A stretch of 9,910 bases of DNA from Cesiribacter sp. (GCA_030147305.1 JASLAE010000229.1:1-9910); one strand, 5' to 3'; counted from the stretch's first letter, positions 1-6,548 are shown. Notes: a model not told the origin generated them from the letters alone. Numbers and translations are program-made.

Positions 1-1479
1 CTTGTTTTTATGGGCGTTGGTTACCTCCAGGTAATAGCCAAACACTTTATTGTAAGCAACTTTTAGCGAGGAAATGCCCGTGCGGGCAGTCTCACGTTGC
101 TGTATCTGCAGCAGATAGTCTTTACCGCTAAAGGAAATGCTGCGCAGCTCGTCCAGCTTTTCATGAATGCCATCGCGCATCATGCCGCCCTGGTTGGTCA
201 CCAGCGGCACTTCGTCAGCCAGCTCGCGTTCTATACGCTCCAGCAGGTAGGTGCAGGGGTTCAGCTGGTCGGCCAGCTTGCGCAGTGCATCAATGTTGCT
301 GCCGGCCAGCATCTCGCGGATGGGCTGTGTATTCTTGAGTGATTTTTTGAGCTGCAGCATCTCGCGCGGATTGATGCGCCCCACAGCTACTTTGGAGATT
401 AGACGCTCCAGGTCGCCAATGCTGCGCAAACGGCTGCTGAGCTGCTGCAGTAGGTCCGGCTGCTCTGTAAGGGCTTCTACTACCGACAGACGCTCCTGGA
501 TGCCTTTTAGTTCTTTAAGAGGCATCACCAGCCAGCGACGCAGCTGCCGGGCCCCCATAGGCGTACTGGTCTGGTCCAACACATGAATCAGCGGAATACC
601 GTCGGGCTGCTGCGGGTACACCAGCTCCAGGTTGCGGATGGTAAAAGGATCGAGCCATACATAGTGCTCCTCAGCAATGCGCGAGAGCTGCACGATGTGC
701 TTCATGTCGTGGTGCTCGGTTTCCTGCAGGTAATGGAGCACAGCGCCGGCGGCAATAATACCTTCAGAGAGCTCTTCTACGCCAAAACCCTTCAGGGAGG
801 TGGTGCCAAAATGCTTGGTTAGGCACTCATAGGAATAATCGTGCTGAAAGACCCAGTCTTCCGGCGTATAGGTACTGAATGTATAATTGCTGAAATGTTC
901 GGCAAAGCGCTTGCGACAGCCTTTGCTATAAATAACTTCTGAAGGCAGCAGTCCCTGCAGCAGCTTATCGGCGTATTCCAGCGGACCTTCGGCTACCATA
1001 AACTCACCGGTGGACACATCCAGAAAGGCGATGCCCAGGCCGTTTTTGCCAAACTGCAGGGAGCAGAGGTAGTTGTTGCGGCTCTTTTCCAGTACCTGGT
1101 CGTTAAAGCTAAGACCTGGTGTTACCAGCTCCGTGACACCACGCTTTACAATGCCCTTTACCATTTTAGGGTCTTCCAGCTGATCGCAGATGGCTACCCG
1201 GTAGCCGGCGCGTACCAGGCGTGGCAGGTAAGAGTCCAGGCTATGGTGCGGGAAGCCCGCCAGCTCTACCTCAGAAGCCGACCCATTGGCGCGCTTGGTA
1301 AGCACAATGTCCAGCACCCTGCTGGCCGTAACAGCATCTTCTCCAAAAGTCTCATAAAAATCACCCACCCTGAACAGCAGCAACGCACCGGGATGCTTCG
1401 CCTTGATGGCGTTGTACTGCTTCATCAGTGGCGTTTCTTCTTTTTTTATCTTCGTCTTTGTTCCTGAGTCCTGCGTCAT
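1..1479 (-). CDS. mutS: DNA mismatch repair protein MutS, N-terminal 493 codons (cut by left edge)
   Basis: MutS recognises base mismatches and small insertion/deletion loops after replication and recruits MutL. Reading the minus strand from the ATG at 1479-1477 gives an open frame of exactly 493 codons to the window edge. The mismatch-binding domain is clear: residues 16-49 contain TPLMKQY followed by LLLFRVGDFYETFGEDA, in which F41 and E43 form the Phe-X-Glu motif that wedges into the mismatch. The connector, core/lever region and the beginning of the clamp follow; the last residues, around VAYNKVFGYYLEVT, match the conserved clamp segment. The Walker ATPase domain and C-terminus lie outside the window (full MutS is about 850-880 residues). 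This start fits family members that carry a short, Lys-rich extension before TPLMKQY; Met19 is a less likely alternative. The gene is divergent from the methyltransferase gene and has no clear Shine-Dalgarno sequence. The assignment is very secure. Confidence 0.97.
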   Translation of the reverse strand, partial: MTQDSGTKTKIKKEETPLMKQYNAIKAKHPGALLLFRVGDFYETFGEDAVTASRVLDIVLTKRANGSASEVELAGFPHHSLDSYLPRLVRAGYRVAICDQLEDPKMVKGIVKRGVTELVTPGLSFNDQVLEKSRNNYLCSLQFGKNGLGIAFLDVSTGEFMVAEGPLEYADKLLQGLLPSEVIYSKGCRKRFAEHFSNYTFSTYTPEDWVFQHDYSYECLTKHFGTTSLKGFGVEELSEGIIAAGAVLHYLQETEHHDMKHIVQLSRIAEEHYVWLDPFTIRNLELVYPQQPDGIPLIHVLDQTSTPMGARQLRRWLVMPLKELKGIQERLSVVEALTEQPDLLQQLSSRLRSIGDLERLISKVAVGRINPREMLQLKKSLKNTQPIREMLAGSNIDALRKLADQLNPCTYLLERIERELADEVPLVTNQGGMMRDGIHEKLDELRSISFSGKDYLLQIQQRETARTGISSLKVAYNKVFGYYLEVTNAHKNK

Positions 1480-1509
1480 GAAAATTGCTAATTCCTGCAC
1501 TGCCAATTT

Positions 1510-1517
1510 CAAAGATA
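1510..1517 (-). promoter_or_regulatory. Candidate -7 promoter element for mutS
   Basis: Read on the minus strand the bases are TATCTTTG, a full match to the Bacteroidota -7 consensus TAnnTTTG. The box lies 30 bases before the mutS ATG, which would give a 5' leader of roughly 20-25 bases. I see no good TTTG element at the expected -33 position, so the call rests on one box and its location. Confidence 0.45.
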
Positions 1518-1543
1518 ATGAATTCAGGTAGTAGATATTATTC

Positions 1544-1555
1544 TCTTTCGAAAGA
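1544..1555. repeat. 12-bp perfect palindrome between mutS and the methyltransferase gene
   Basis: TCTTTCGAAAGA is a perfect 12-bp palindrome in the 207-bp region between two divergent genes, about 30 bp upstream of the mutS -7 candidate. It could be an operator for a dimeric regulator or may be chance. The rest of the intergenic region (1480-1686) holds no other clear element; I found no convincing promoter for the rightward gene. Confidence 0.35.
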
Positions 1556-1686
1556 AGCTTTCCGATTTCAGAAAATGAACGCCGTTTTTGCTGGTAGTCT
1601 ACTATCTTACCGCTTGATTATACAGAGACTTTTCGTTTCTCCGGAAACCCCTGTTTCTTTACCAAAAATCCCTACTTACTACCATA

Positions 1687-2217
1687 ATGCGCAAACTTAA
1701 GCTCGATGAACTGAACCGCCTTAGTCCGCAGGAATTTGAAGCCCTTCCCAAGCATCCACTGGTGCTGGTGCTGGACAATATTCGCAGCCTGGCCAATGTG
1801 GGCAGTGCTTTCCGTACCGGCGATGCTTTTGCCGTGGAAAAAATTTATCTCTGCGGTATTACCGGAATGCCGCCCCATCGCGAAATACACAAGTCTGCCC
1901 TGGGTGCACAGGAAACCGTTGCCTGGGAGCATGCGCCCGATGCTGCAGCGCTGTGTGAACAATTAAAGGCAGCAGGTTACCAGATCCTGGCTGTAGAGCA
2001 GGCTGCAGGCAGTACATTGCTGCAGAATTTTACACCGCAGGAAGGGCAAAAGTGGGCGCTGGTGTTTGGGAACGAGGTAGAGGGGGTAAGCGAAGCAGTG
2101 ATGCAGCTGGCCGATCAAGCCCTGGAAATTCCCCAATGGGGCACCAAGCATTCGCTGAATGTTTCGGTGAGCATGGGCATTGTACTTTGGAGCCTGCTGG
2201 AGAAGCTGTATCGATAG
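1687..2217 (+). CDS. SpoU/TrmH-family RNA 2'-O-methyltransferase
   Basis: A 176-residue SPOUT-class enzyme expected to transfer a methyl group from S-adenosylmethionine to a ribose 2'-hydroxyl in tRNA or rRNA. All three SpoU motifs are visible: motif 1 at residues 30-46 (N31, N37-V-G, and R43, the probable catalytic arginine), motif 2 at 123-135 (ALVFGNEVEGVS) and motif 3 at 148-168 (IPQWGTKHSLNVSVSMGI), which together build the knotted cofactor site. The protein is essentially the bare catalytic domain, without the N-terminal substrate-binding domain of the RlmB/TsnR types, which is nearer to TrmH-like tRNA enzymes. The exact RNA target cannot be read from the sequence. The start is the first ATG before the conserved region and has no clear Shine-Dalgarno sequence. 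It is followed after 71 bp by the DUF4349 gene on the same strand, with no terminator between them. Confidence 0.93.
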   Translation: MRKLKLDELNRLSPQEFEALPKHPLVLVLDNIRSLANVGSAFRTGDAFAVEKIYLCGITGMPPHREIHKSALGAQETVAWEHAPDAAALCEQLKAAGYQILAVEQAAGSTLLQNFTPQEGQKWALVFGNEVEGVSEAVMQLADQALEIPQWGTKHSLNVSVSMGIVLWSLLEKLYR

Positions 2218-2252
2218 TTTGTAATAAGAGAGGATTGTCTTGTGCAATTTTG
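2218..2252 (+). promoter_or_regulatory. Candidate promoter for the DUF4349 lipoprotein gene
   Basis: TTTG at 2218-2221 and CAATTTTG at 2245-2252 resemble the Bacteroidota -33 (TTTG) and -7 (TAnnTTTG, one mismatch) elements. The 23-base spacing is slightly longer than the usual 19-21. It begins immediately after the stop codon of the methyltransferase gene, so the downstream gene may be transcribed both from here and by read-through. Confidence 0.3.
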
Positions 2253-2285
2253 GGAAAGAAGTGGCGTTTTAAAAGAAATCCTCTC
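2228..2285 (+). repeat. 9-bp perfect inverted repeat spanning the DUF4349 leader
   Basis: GAGAGGATT at 2228-2236 is the exact reverse complement of AATCCTCTC at 2277-2285, with 40 bases between. The right arm ends 3 bases before the ATG at 2289, where a ribosome would bind. The left arm lies upstream of the candidate -7 box, so an RNA hairpin would form only in transcripts reading through from the methyltransferase gene. Whether it acts as RNA structure or as a DNA operator is not known. Confidence 0.5.
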
Positions 2286-2288
2286 CCT

Positions 2289-3206
2289 ATGCAAAGATTT
2301 TTTTCCTTTCCCTACCTGTTGCTGGCCCTCACAATTTTCCAGGCAGGATGCAACAATGACCCTTCCTTTAAACCAGAAAATGCTGAAAGAGAAGAAGTAA
2401 TGCTCTCCGCACCGGCAGATGATTATGCACGATCTGGTGATATGAGTTTTGAAGAAATGGACATGCCCGTGGCAGATGGTGGACCTGCCGGCGGCAGCAA
2501 TGTTTCCCAGCCTTCGCCCACACCCTATGATACCGTTGCCAAGCAGATCATTAAAACAGCTTCGCTCGTGTATGAAGTAAAACGCCTGCAGCAGGCCAAT
2601 CATAAGGTAGATAGTCTGGTGAAGCGTACGGGCGGTTACATATCCTCTTCCAACCAGAATAATAGTGAGCAACGGCACGAGCTTAACCTTACCCTGCGGG
2701 TGCCTTCCCGCCACTTCGACGGGCTAATGAATGCCCTGAGCACCCTGCCCGAACGGGTCGACCATAAATCTGTTGAAGCACAGGATGTAACGGAGCAGTA
2801 TGTAGACCTGCGTTCCCGTCTGGAAACCAAGAAAAAAGTGGAAAAGCGCTACCAGGATCTGCTGCAAAAAGCCAATACGGTAAAGGAGGTCCTGGAAGTA
2901 GAAGAAAAGCTGCGGTACCTGCAGGAGGAGATAGAAGCCAAAGAAGGCCAGCTGCGCTATCTAACGCATCAGGTTGGCTACAGCACCATTCAGCTTAGTC
3001 TTTACGAAGTACAGGCCTATGAGTACCTGCCCAGCCGGGCACCCAATTTTGGGCAGCAGATCCTGAGTGCACTGGATGGGGGCTGGCAGTTGTTACTTAA
3101 CCTTATTCTTGTGCTGTTCCGACTGTGGCCGTTGATTTTAGTGGGTGCTATTGTTGTGGTTGTGCTTAAAAAGTACCGCAGCAACAAAGCTAAGATCCGC
3201 TTATAA
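2289..3206 (+). CDS. DUF4349 domain lipoprotein with C-terminal membrane segment
   Basis: A 305-residue envelope protein. Residues 1-20 form a signal peptide ending at Cys21 (QAGC; Gln at -3 is atypical for a lipobox). An acidic, low-complexity stretch (about 22-82) follows, rich in Pro, Gly, Asp and Glu. DUF4349 covers about 85-242, starting with KQIIKTASLVYEV and including RTGGYI and LRVPS; it contains a predicted coiled coil at about 170-225. A strongly hydrophobic segment (about 266-294) precedes a basic tail, as expected for a membrane anchor with the tail in the cytoplasm. If Cys21 is lipidated, the protein would be held to the inner membrane at both ends. The function of DUF4349 proteins is not established. 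The start was chosen because the signal peptide begins there; the frame stays open upstream, but that part overlaps the methyltransferase gene and has no signal-like sequence. It is followed 60 bp later by a second exported protein. Confidence 0.88.
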   Translation: MQRFFSFPYLLLALTIFQAGCNNDPSFKPENAEREEVMLSAPADDYARSGDMSFEEMDMPVADGGPAGGSNVSQPSPTPYDTVAKQIIKTASLVYEVKRLQQANHKVDSLVKRTGGYISSSNQNNSEQRHELNLTLRVPSRHFDGLMNALSTLPERVDHKSVEAQDVTEQYVDLRSRLETKKKVEKRYQDLLQKANTVKEVLEVEEKLRYLQEEIEAKEGQLRYLTHQVGYSTIQLSLYEVQAYEYLPSRAPNFGQQILSALDGGWQLLLNLILVLFRLWPLILVGAIVVVVLKKYRSNKAKIRL

Positions 3207-3211
3207 GCAGC

Positions 3212-3242
3212 ATAACCTTTTGGCTATACCCTGGTTATTTTA
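3212..3242 (+). terminator. Weak hairpin between the DUF4349 and DUF4412-like genes
   Basis: ATAACC (3212-3217) pairs exactly with GGTTAT (3233-3238) around a 15-base loop and is followed by a short T-rich run. The stem is only 6 bp and AT-rich, so at most it is an inefficient attenuator; the two genes are probably at least partly cotranscribed. Confidence 0.2.
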
Positions 3243-3266
3243 TAAGATCTCACTTTACCAATTTTT

Positions 3267-4064
3267 ATGAAATCAATCAATTTTTATCTACTCATGTGCC
3301 TGTTGCTGCTGGGCAGCAGTGGACTACTGGCGCAGCAACAAACAGCCTTACTACTGGCGGGCGAAACGCTGGACAAGCAGGCAAAAGCTACTCCTACCCG
3401 CATGTACATCGCAGACAACAGGGTGCTGGTAGAGACCGATGATGCCAAAAAGCCCACTATCATGCTCTATGATGCAGAGAAAGAGGAGATCTACCTGATT
3501 GATCATAAAAAGAAAGAGTATTATCTGCTGGATAAGGCAACCATGGCGGCCATGAATGCCCAGATAAAGCAAATGCAGGATCAGCTGCAGCAGCTGCCGG
3601 AAAGCCAGCGTAAGATGATTGAAGAGCAAATGCGTAAAGCACAGGGCATCCAGGAGCCCCTGACGTATACAAAAGAAGCTTCGGATGTAGCAGTTGGCGA
3701 CTGGAAAAGTACCAAATATACAGGAAAGAGTGAGGATCAGCTGCGGCACGAGGTATTTGTAGTCCCTTACCAGGAGCTGGGGGAAGAAAAAGATAAATTT
3801 AAGGCCCTTACGTCACTTTTTGCCCTTTTTCAGGAGCAGCTGCAACAAATGAGCAGCAGCATGCCAGGAATCCTTTCCTTCTCTGCTAACCTGATGCCAG
3901 GCGGTGAAGAGGGCCTGCCTGTTAAAACTATTTATTATGATCCGCAGGGTAAACCAGAGATTACTACCATCCTTTCCTCCATTGAGGAAACAACATTGGC
4001 CGAAGATAAATTAACAGTGCCTGAGAACTATAAGCAGAAGCAGTTTATGGCCACTGCCAGATAA
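3267..4064 (+). CDS. Secreted DUF4412-like protein
   Basis: A 265-residue protein with a clear Sec signal peptide (hydrophobic residues 7-21, probable cleavage after Ala22 in LLAQQ). The mature part starts with TRMYIADNRVLVETDD, then IMLYDAEKEEIYLIDHKKKEYYLLD: a repeated pattern of short beta strands typical of DUF4412-like periplasmic proteins that share a distant LolA/LolB-type fold. A Gln/Met-rich helical stretch (about 92-125) follows, then a second beta-rich half ending in KTIYYDPQGKPEITTILSSIEE. No catalytic motif is visible. The assignment rests on this strand pattern and is less certain than for the neighbours. A role in binding lipid or another hydrophobic ligand in the periplasm is only an inference from the fold. 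The gene ends the rightward unit that may begin with the methyltransferase gene; the terminator at 4146 closes it. Confidence 0.6.
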   Translation: MKSINFYLLMCLLLLGSSGLLAQQQTALLLAGETLDKQAKATPTRMYIADNRVLVETDDAKKPTIMLYDAEKEEIYLIDHKKKEYYLLDKATMAAMNAQIKQMQDQLQQLPESQRKMIEEQMRKAQGIQEPLTYTKEASDVAVGDWKSTKYTGKSEDQLRHEVFVVPYQELGEEKDKFKALTSLFALFQEQLQQMSSSMPGILSFSANLMPGGEEGLPVKTIYYDPQGKPEITTILSSIEETTLAEDKLTVPENYKQKQFMATAR

Positions 4065-4145
4065 GTACTGGCGCAGGCGCCGATGAAATTTTGCCAATGG
4101 TAAACAACTCAATTCTTATCACAGTTAAGTAGATAAGATGAGCAG

Positions 4146-4173
4146 AATGGTAGGCAGAGGCTTACCATTTTTT
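4146..4173 (+). terminator. Rho-independent terminator after the DUF4412-like gene
   Basis: AATGGTAGGC (4146-4155) pairs with GCTTACCATT (4160-4169) over 10 bp with one G-T pair, around the loop AGAG, and is followed by an uninterrupted T run to 4173. It is a classic terminator shape, 82 bases after the stop codon. Confidence 0.8.
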
Positions 4174-4188
4174 CATCCTTTACAGCCA

Positions 4189-4196
4189 AATTTTTG
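4189..4196 (+). promoter_or_regulatory. Candidate -7 element for the SDR gene
   Basis: AATTTTTG matches TAnnTTTG at all but the first fixed base. It lies just after the preceding terminator and 22 bases before the ATG at 4219, the same distance class as the box before the dsbD-like gene. There is no convincing -33 element. Confidence 0.3.
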
Positions 4197-4218
4197 TACT
4201 ACCGGAATTTTATAGATC

Positions 4219-4866
4219 ATGAAAATACTTGTTGCAGGCTCACATGGTAAAACAGGGCATCATCTGTTAAGAATATTGAAGGAAAAAGGCCACGAGGTGC
4301 ACGCCATGATTCGCGATTCGTCCCAGTCTGAAGAAATGCGGAAACTGGGTGCAGAACCAGTTGTGGCCGACCTTGAAAAAGATAAAACCTTCCCGCTGGA
4401 GGGGGTTAATGCTGTTTTTTTTGTGGCAGGCTCTGGTCCCGATACGGGCGATGACAAAACAGAAGCAGTTGACAAAAAAGGGGCGATTAAACTCATAGAA
4501 GATGCCTATAAGCACCGGGTGCAGCGCTTTATCATGCTGAGCTCTGTTGGGGCAGATGATCCCAGAAAAGGCCCTGAAGAATTGAAAACCTACCTGGAGG
4601 CCAAACATGAGGCCGACAAAGAATTAAAGTTCAGCGGTATTCTGTACACCATTCTGCGGGCAAATAAGCTTTCTGATGCGAAGGGTACAGGCAAAATTAC
4701 GGCCGGCGAAAAATTGCAAAGCTATGAAGGCAGCATACCCCGGGAGGATGTGGCTCGTACCATGGTGGCCTGCCTGGACATTCGCCATACCGAAAACAAA
4801 GTGTTTGAAGTAAACGGCGGAGATACGCCAATTGAAGAAGTGCTGCATAACCTGCCGCTGGTGTAG
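4219..4866 (+). CDS. NAD(P)-binding protein, atypical SDR family (YwnB/YhfK-like)
   Basis: A 215-residue Rossmann-fold protein. The N-terminus MKILVAGSHGKTG carries the dinucleotide-binding GxxGxxG motif (G7, G10, G13). VVADLEKD (about 48-55) fits the conserved acidic turn, FIMLSSVGADDP (104-115) the strand with the serine, and YLEAKHEAD (125-133) a Tyr-x3-Lys pair (Y125, K129). Such proteins are related to NmrA and to UDP-sugar epimerases; they bind NAD(P)(H) and may act as oxidoreductases or redox sensors, but the substrate is unknown. The segment usually reading Arg-Pro-Gly before the L-S/T..GTG motif is Arg-Ala-Asn here (residues 147-149, then KLSDAKGTGKI). The length is normal for the family. 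The gene stands alone between two terminators, so it is probably expressed as a single-gene transcript. No Shine-Dalgarno sequence is evident. Confidence 0.88.
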   Translation: MKILVAGSHGKTGHHLLRILKEKGHEVHAMIRDSSQSEEMRKLGAEPVVADLEKDKTFPLEGVNAVFFVAGSGPDTGDDKTEAVDKKGAIKLIEDAYKHRVQRFIMLSSVGADDPRKGPEELKTYLEAKHEADKELKFSGILYTILRANKLSDAKGTGKITAGEKLQSYEGSIPREDVARTMVACLDIRHTENKVFEVNGGDTPIEEVLHNLPLV

Positions 4867-4891
4867 CATCTTCTAAAAAATTGAAATATAC

Positions 4892-4925
4892 AAAAAAGCC
4901 GTACCCAAGGGTGCGGCTTTTTATT
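4892..4925 (+). terminator. Terminator after the SDR gene
   Basis: AAAAAGCCGTACCC (4893-4906) and GGGTGCGGCTTTTT (4909-4922) form a near-perfect inverted repeat with one G-T pair and a very tight loop, flanked by an A run on the left and a T run on the right. That symmetry could also let it work for leftward transcripts. Confidence 0.85.
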
Positions 4926-5113
4926 TTAGCGGCAGGAACATAGATATTCCTCTACAGGCAGCATGTTTTGCTATCCTCTAAAGGATCAGTGGTTTAACGC
5001 TGAGCTCATTATTTTAGCACAAAGTTTAACAAACTGACTATCAGAATCGTAGCCTTATAGAGGGGCCTGACAAAAGTTTGTTCAGGTGTCGATTATTTTA
5101 AATGCTGTAGCCT
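4926..5113 (+). other. Leader region rich in short inverted repeats before the phosphoribosyltransferase gene
   Basis: This 188-bp gap has no credible gene. It holds four short inverted repeats in order: AGGAA/TTCCT (4934-4951), ATCCT/AGGAT around CTAA (4973-4986), AGTTT/AAACT around AAC (5023-5035), and CCTGACAAA with TTTGTTCAGG (5066-5086, one bulged base). TTATTTTAGC occurs twice (4921-4930 and 5009-5018) and GTAGCCT twice (5049-5055 and 5107-5113, the latter touching the ATG). No TAnnTTTG box with proper spacing is obvious. It may be a structured 5' leader or an operator region; the repeats are short and could be chance. Confidence 0.3.
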
Positions 5114-5743
5114 ATGTTTAGCAACAGAAAAGAGGCAGGACAGGCCCTGGCAGACAGTTTAAGTAATTATAAGTCGGAAAAGGGTGTGGTGCTGGCGATT
5201 CCCCGAGGCGGTGTGCCCGTTGGCTTTGAGATCGCCAGCGCACTTGGCTGGCCCTTGGCGGTAGCCCTTTCAAAAAAGATTGGCCACCCAGCCAATAAAG
5301 AGTATGCCATTGGGGCAGCAAGCCTGAGCGGCTATGTGCTGAATCCACAAATTTCTGTTCCGGCTGAATACCTGGAGGCCGAGTTGAGCCGCATCCGGGA
5401 AAATCTGCTCCGGTACCAGCAGCAATATGGCCACCATCAGCAATTACAGGACTATAGCGGCACCATAGTTATTTTAACCGATGATGGCGTTGCTACCGGC
5501 CATACCATTTTATCCGTGATGGCACTGGTCAGGAAAGATCAGCCGCGAAAGTTGGTGGTAGCCTTGCCTGTAGCGGCGCCGGAAGCACTCCGGAAGGTAG
5601 CGCAGCAGGCCGATCATGTAGTATGCCTGGCAGCCCCGGAAGATTTCCGTTCTGTTGGCCAGTTTTACCAGGACTTCGAGCAGCTAAGCGATGAAACTGT
5701 ATTCGACCTGTTGCAGATGCACAGAAACTTAAACAATAGATAG
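5114..5743 (+). CDS. Type I phosphoribosyltransferase-domain protein
   Basis: A 209-residue protein of the PRTase type I fold. The PRPP-binding loop is plain at residues 118-131: IVILTDDGVATGHT, with D123-D124 contacting the ribose and T128-G-H-T131 forming the 5'-phosphate loop. AIPRGGVPVG (28-37) and KKIGHPANKEYAIGA (54-68) are the other hallmark segments. This family is distinct from the classical purine and pyrimidine salvage enzymes; proteins of this kind, including the N-terminal half of Mycobacterium tuberculosis Rv0571c, are annotated only as predicted phosphoribosyltransferases with no settled base substrate. The frame is complete and of expected length. The stop is 2 bases before the ATG of the hydrolase gene in another frame, so the two are almost certainly cotranscribed and perhaps translationally coupled. 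No clear Shine-Dalgarno sequence or promoter box was found. Confidence 0.92.
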   Translation: MFSNRKEAGQALADSLSNYKSEKGVVLAIPRGGVPVGFEIASALGWPLAVALSKKIGHPANKEYAIGAASLSGYVLNPQISVPAEYLEAELSRIRENLLRYQQQYGHHQQLQDYSGTIVILTDDGVATGHTILSVMALVRKDQPRKLVVALPVAAPEALRKVAQQADHVVCLAAPEDFRSVGQFYQDFEQLSDETVFDLLQMHRNLNNR

Positions 5744-5745
5744 CC

Positions 5746-6390
5746 ATGGAACTGATCAAAGAAAACATTACCATACCGGTAGGAACAAATATTCATCTGG
5801 AAGGCGAACTGATATTGCCTGAAAATGCCAGGGGCCTCATTGTCTTCTCTCATGGGAGTGGCAGTAGCAGGCACAGCCCACGCAACAAAAAGGTGGCAGC
5901 GGCCCTGCACCCGCAGGGTTTAGCCACCCTGCTGTTTGATTTGCTTACAGAAGAAGAAGACCAGCTGCAGGAAAATCGTTTTGCCATTGAACTGCTTACA
6001 GAAAGATTGATTAGCGTAACCCGTTGGGTAGGGCGCCAGAACGAGGTGCAGGATTTGCCCATTGGCTACTTTGGTGCCAGCACCGGTGCCGCTTCTGCAC
6101 TAAAAGCAGCTGCCCAGCTGGGAGAGTACATAAAGGCAGTGGTTTCCAGAGGAGGCCGGCCCGATTTAGTGTTGCAGGACCTGCCGGCTGTCAATGCTGC
6201 TACCCTGCTGTTGGTGGGCGGCAATGATCATGATGTAGTGCAGCTGAATGAAATGGCCTTTGCAGAACTTTCGCAGGCAAAAGCGTTAGAGATCGTACCG
6301 AATGCCGGCCATCTTTTCGAGGAAGCCGGTGCTATGGAAGCTGTGGTGCAAAAGGCCTTGGACTGGTACAGGCAACATCTGGTTAAATAG
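5746..6390 (+). CDS. Alpha/beta hydrolase, dienelactone hydrolase-like
   Basis: A 214-residue alpha/beta hydrolase. The nucleophile elbow is GYFGASTGAAS with Ser112 in G-A-S-T-G; the likely acid is Asp161 in LLLVGGNDHDVV and the catalytic histidine is His189 in NAGHLFEE. HGSGSSRHSPRN (36-47) lies where the oxyanion-hole loop is expected. There is no signal peptide, so it should act in the cytoplasm. The serine nucleophile differs from the cysteine of classical dienelactone hydrolases, so esterase or thioesterase-like chemistry is more probable than true dienelactone hydrolysis; the substrate is unknown. It starts 2 bases after the phosphoribosyltransferase stop codon. In some bacteria the two domains form one polypeptide, which points to a shared job. 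No strong terminator follows; 6391-6583 holds only small inverted repeats such as ATTGT/ACAAT (6416-6427) and TGCTAA/TTAGCA (6441-6473). Confidence 0.9.
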   Translation: MELIKENITIPVGTNIHLEGELILPENARGLIVFSHGSGSSRHSPRNKKVAAALHPQGLATLLFDLLTEEEDQLQENRFAIELLTERLISVTRWVGRQNEVQDLPIGYFGASTGAASALKAAAQLGEYIKAVVSRGGRPDLVLQDLPAVNAATLLLVGGNDHDVVQLNEMAFAELSQAKALEIVPNAGHLFEEAGAMEAVVQKALDWYRQHLVK

Positions 6391-6502
6391 AACCATCCAC
6401 ATTAAAATCCTTGATATTGTAGACAATGCTTAAATGCTGGTGCTAATTTTACGATGAATAGAATTATTTAGCATAGTAAACGTTTAAAAAGGATAATACC
6501 AG

Positions 6503-6516
6503 ACACCGGCTGGTGT
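6503..6516. repeat. Short inverted repeat upstream of the dsbD-like promoter
   Basis: ACACC (6503-6507) and GGTGT (6512-6516) are inverted around GGCT, 32 bp before the -7 candidate and so near the -33 zone. It could be an operator, but a 5-bp arm is easily chance. Confidence 0.2.
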
Positions 6517-6548
6517 TAGAACATCACATATATATGGCCTCTTTGTGT

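Noticed and set aside
97..822. Plus-strand reading frames opposite mutS
   Set aside because: They are antisense to a strongly conserved MutS coding frame and encode no recognisable protein.
1485..1700. A 71-codon plus-strand reading frame between mutS and the methyltransferase gene
   Set aside because: It overlaps the methyltransferase start, has no recognisable domain or signal peptide, and lies over the likely mutS promoter.
2052..2288. Upstream in-frame extension of the DUF4349 gene to an ATG at 2052
   Set aside because: It overlaps the methyltransferase gene in another frame, and the encoded extension would bury the lipoprotein signal peptide that begins at 2289.
3212..3266. TTTG followed by AT-rich sequence as a promoter for the DUF4412-like gene
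   Set aside because: TTTG at 3219-3222 and the AT-rich TATTTTAT at 3236 are only 13 bases apart, too close for a -33/-7 pair.
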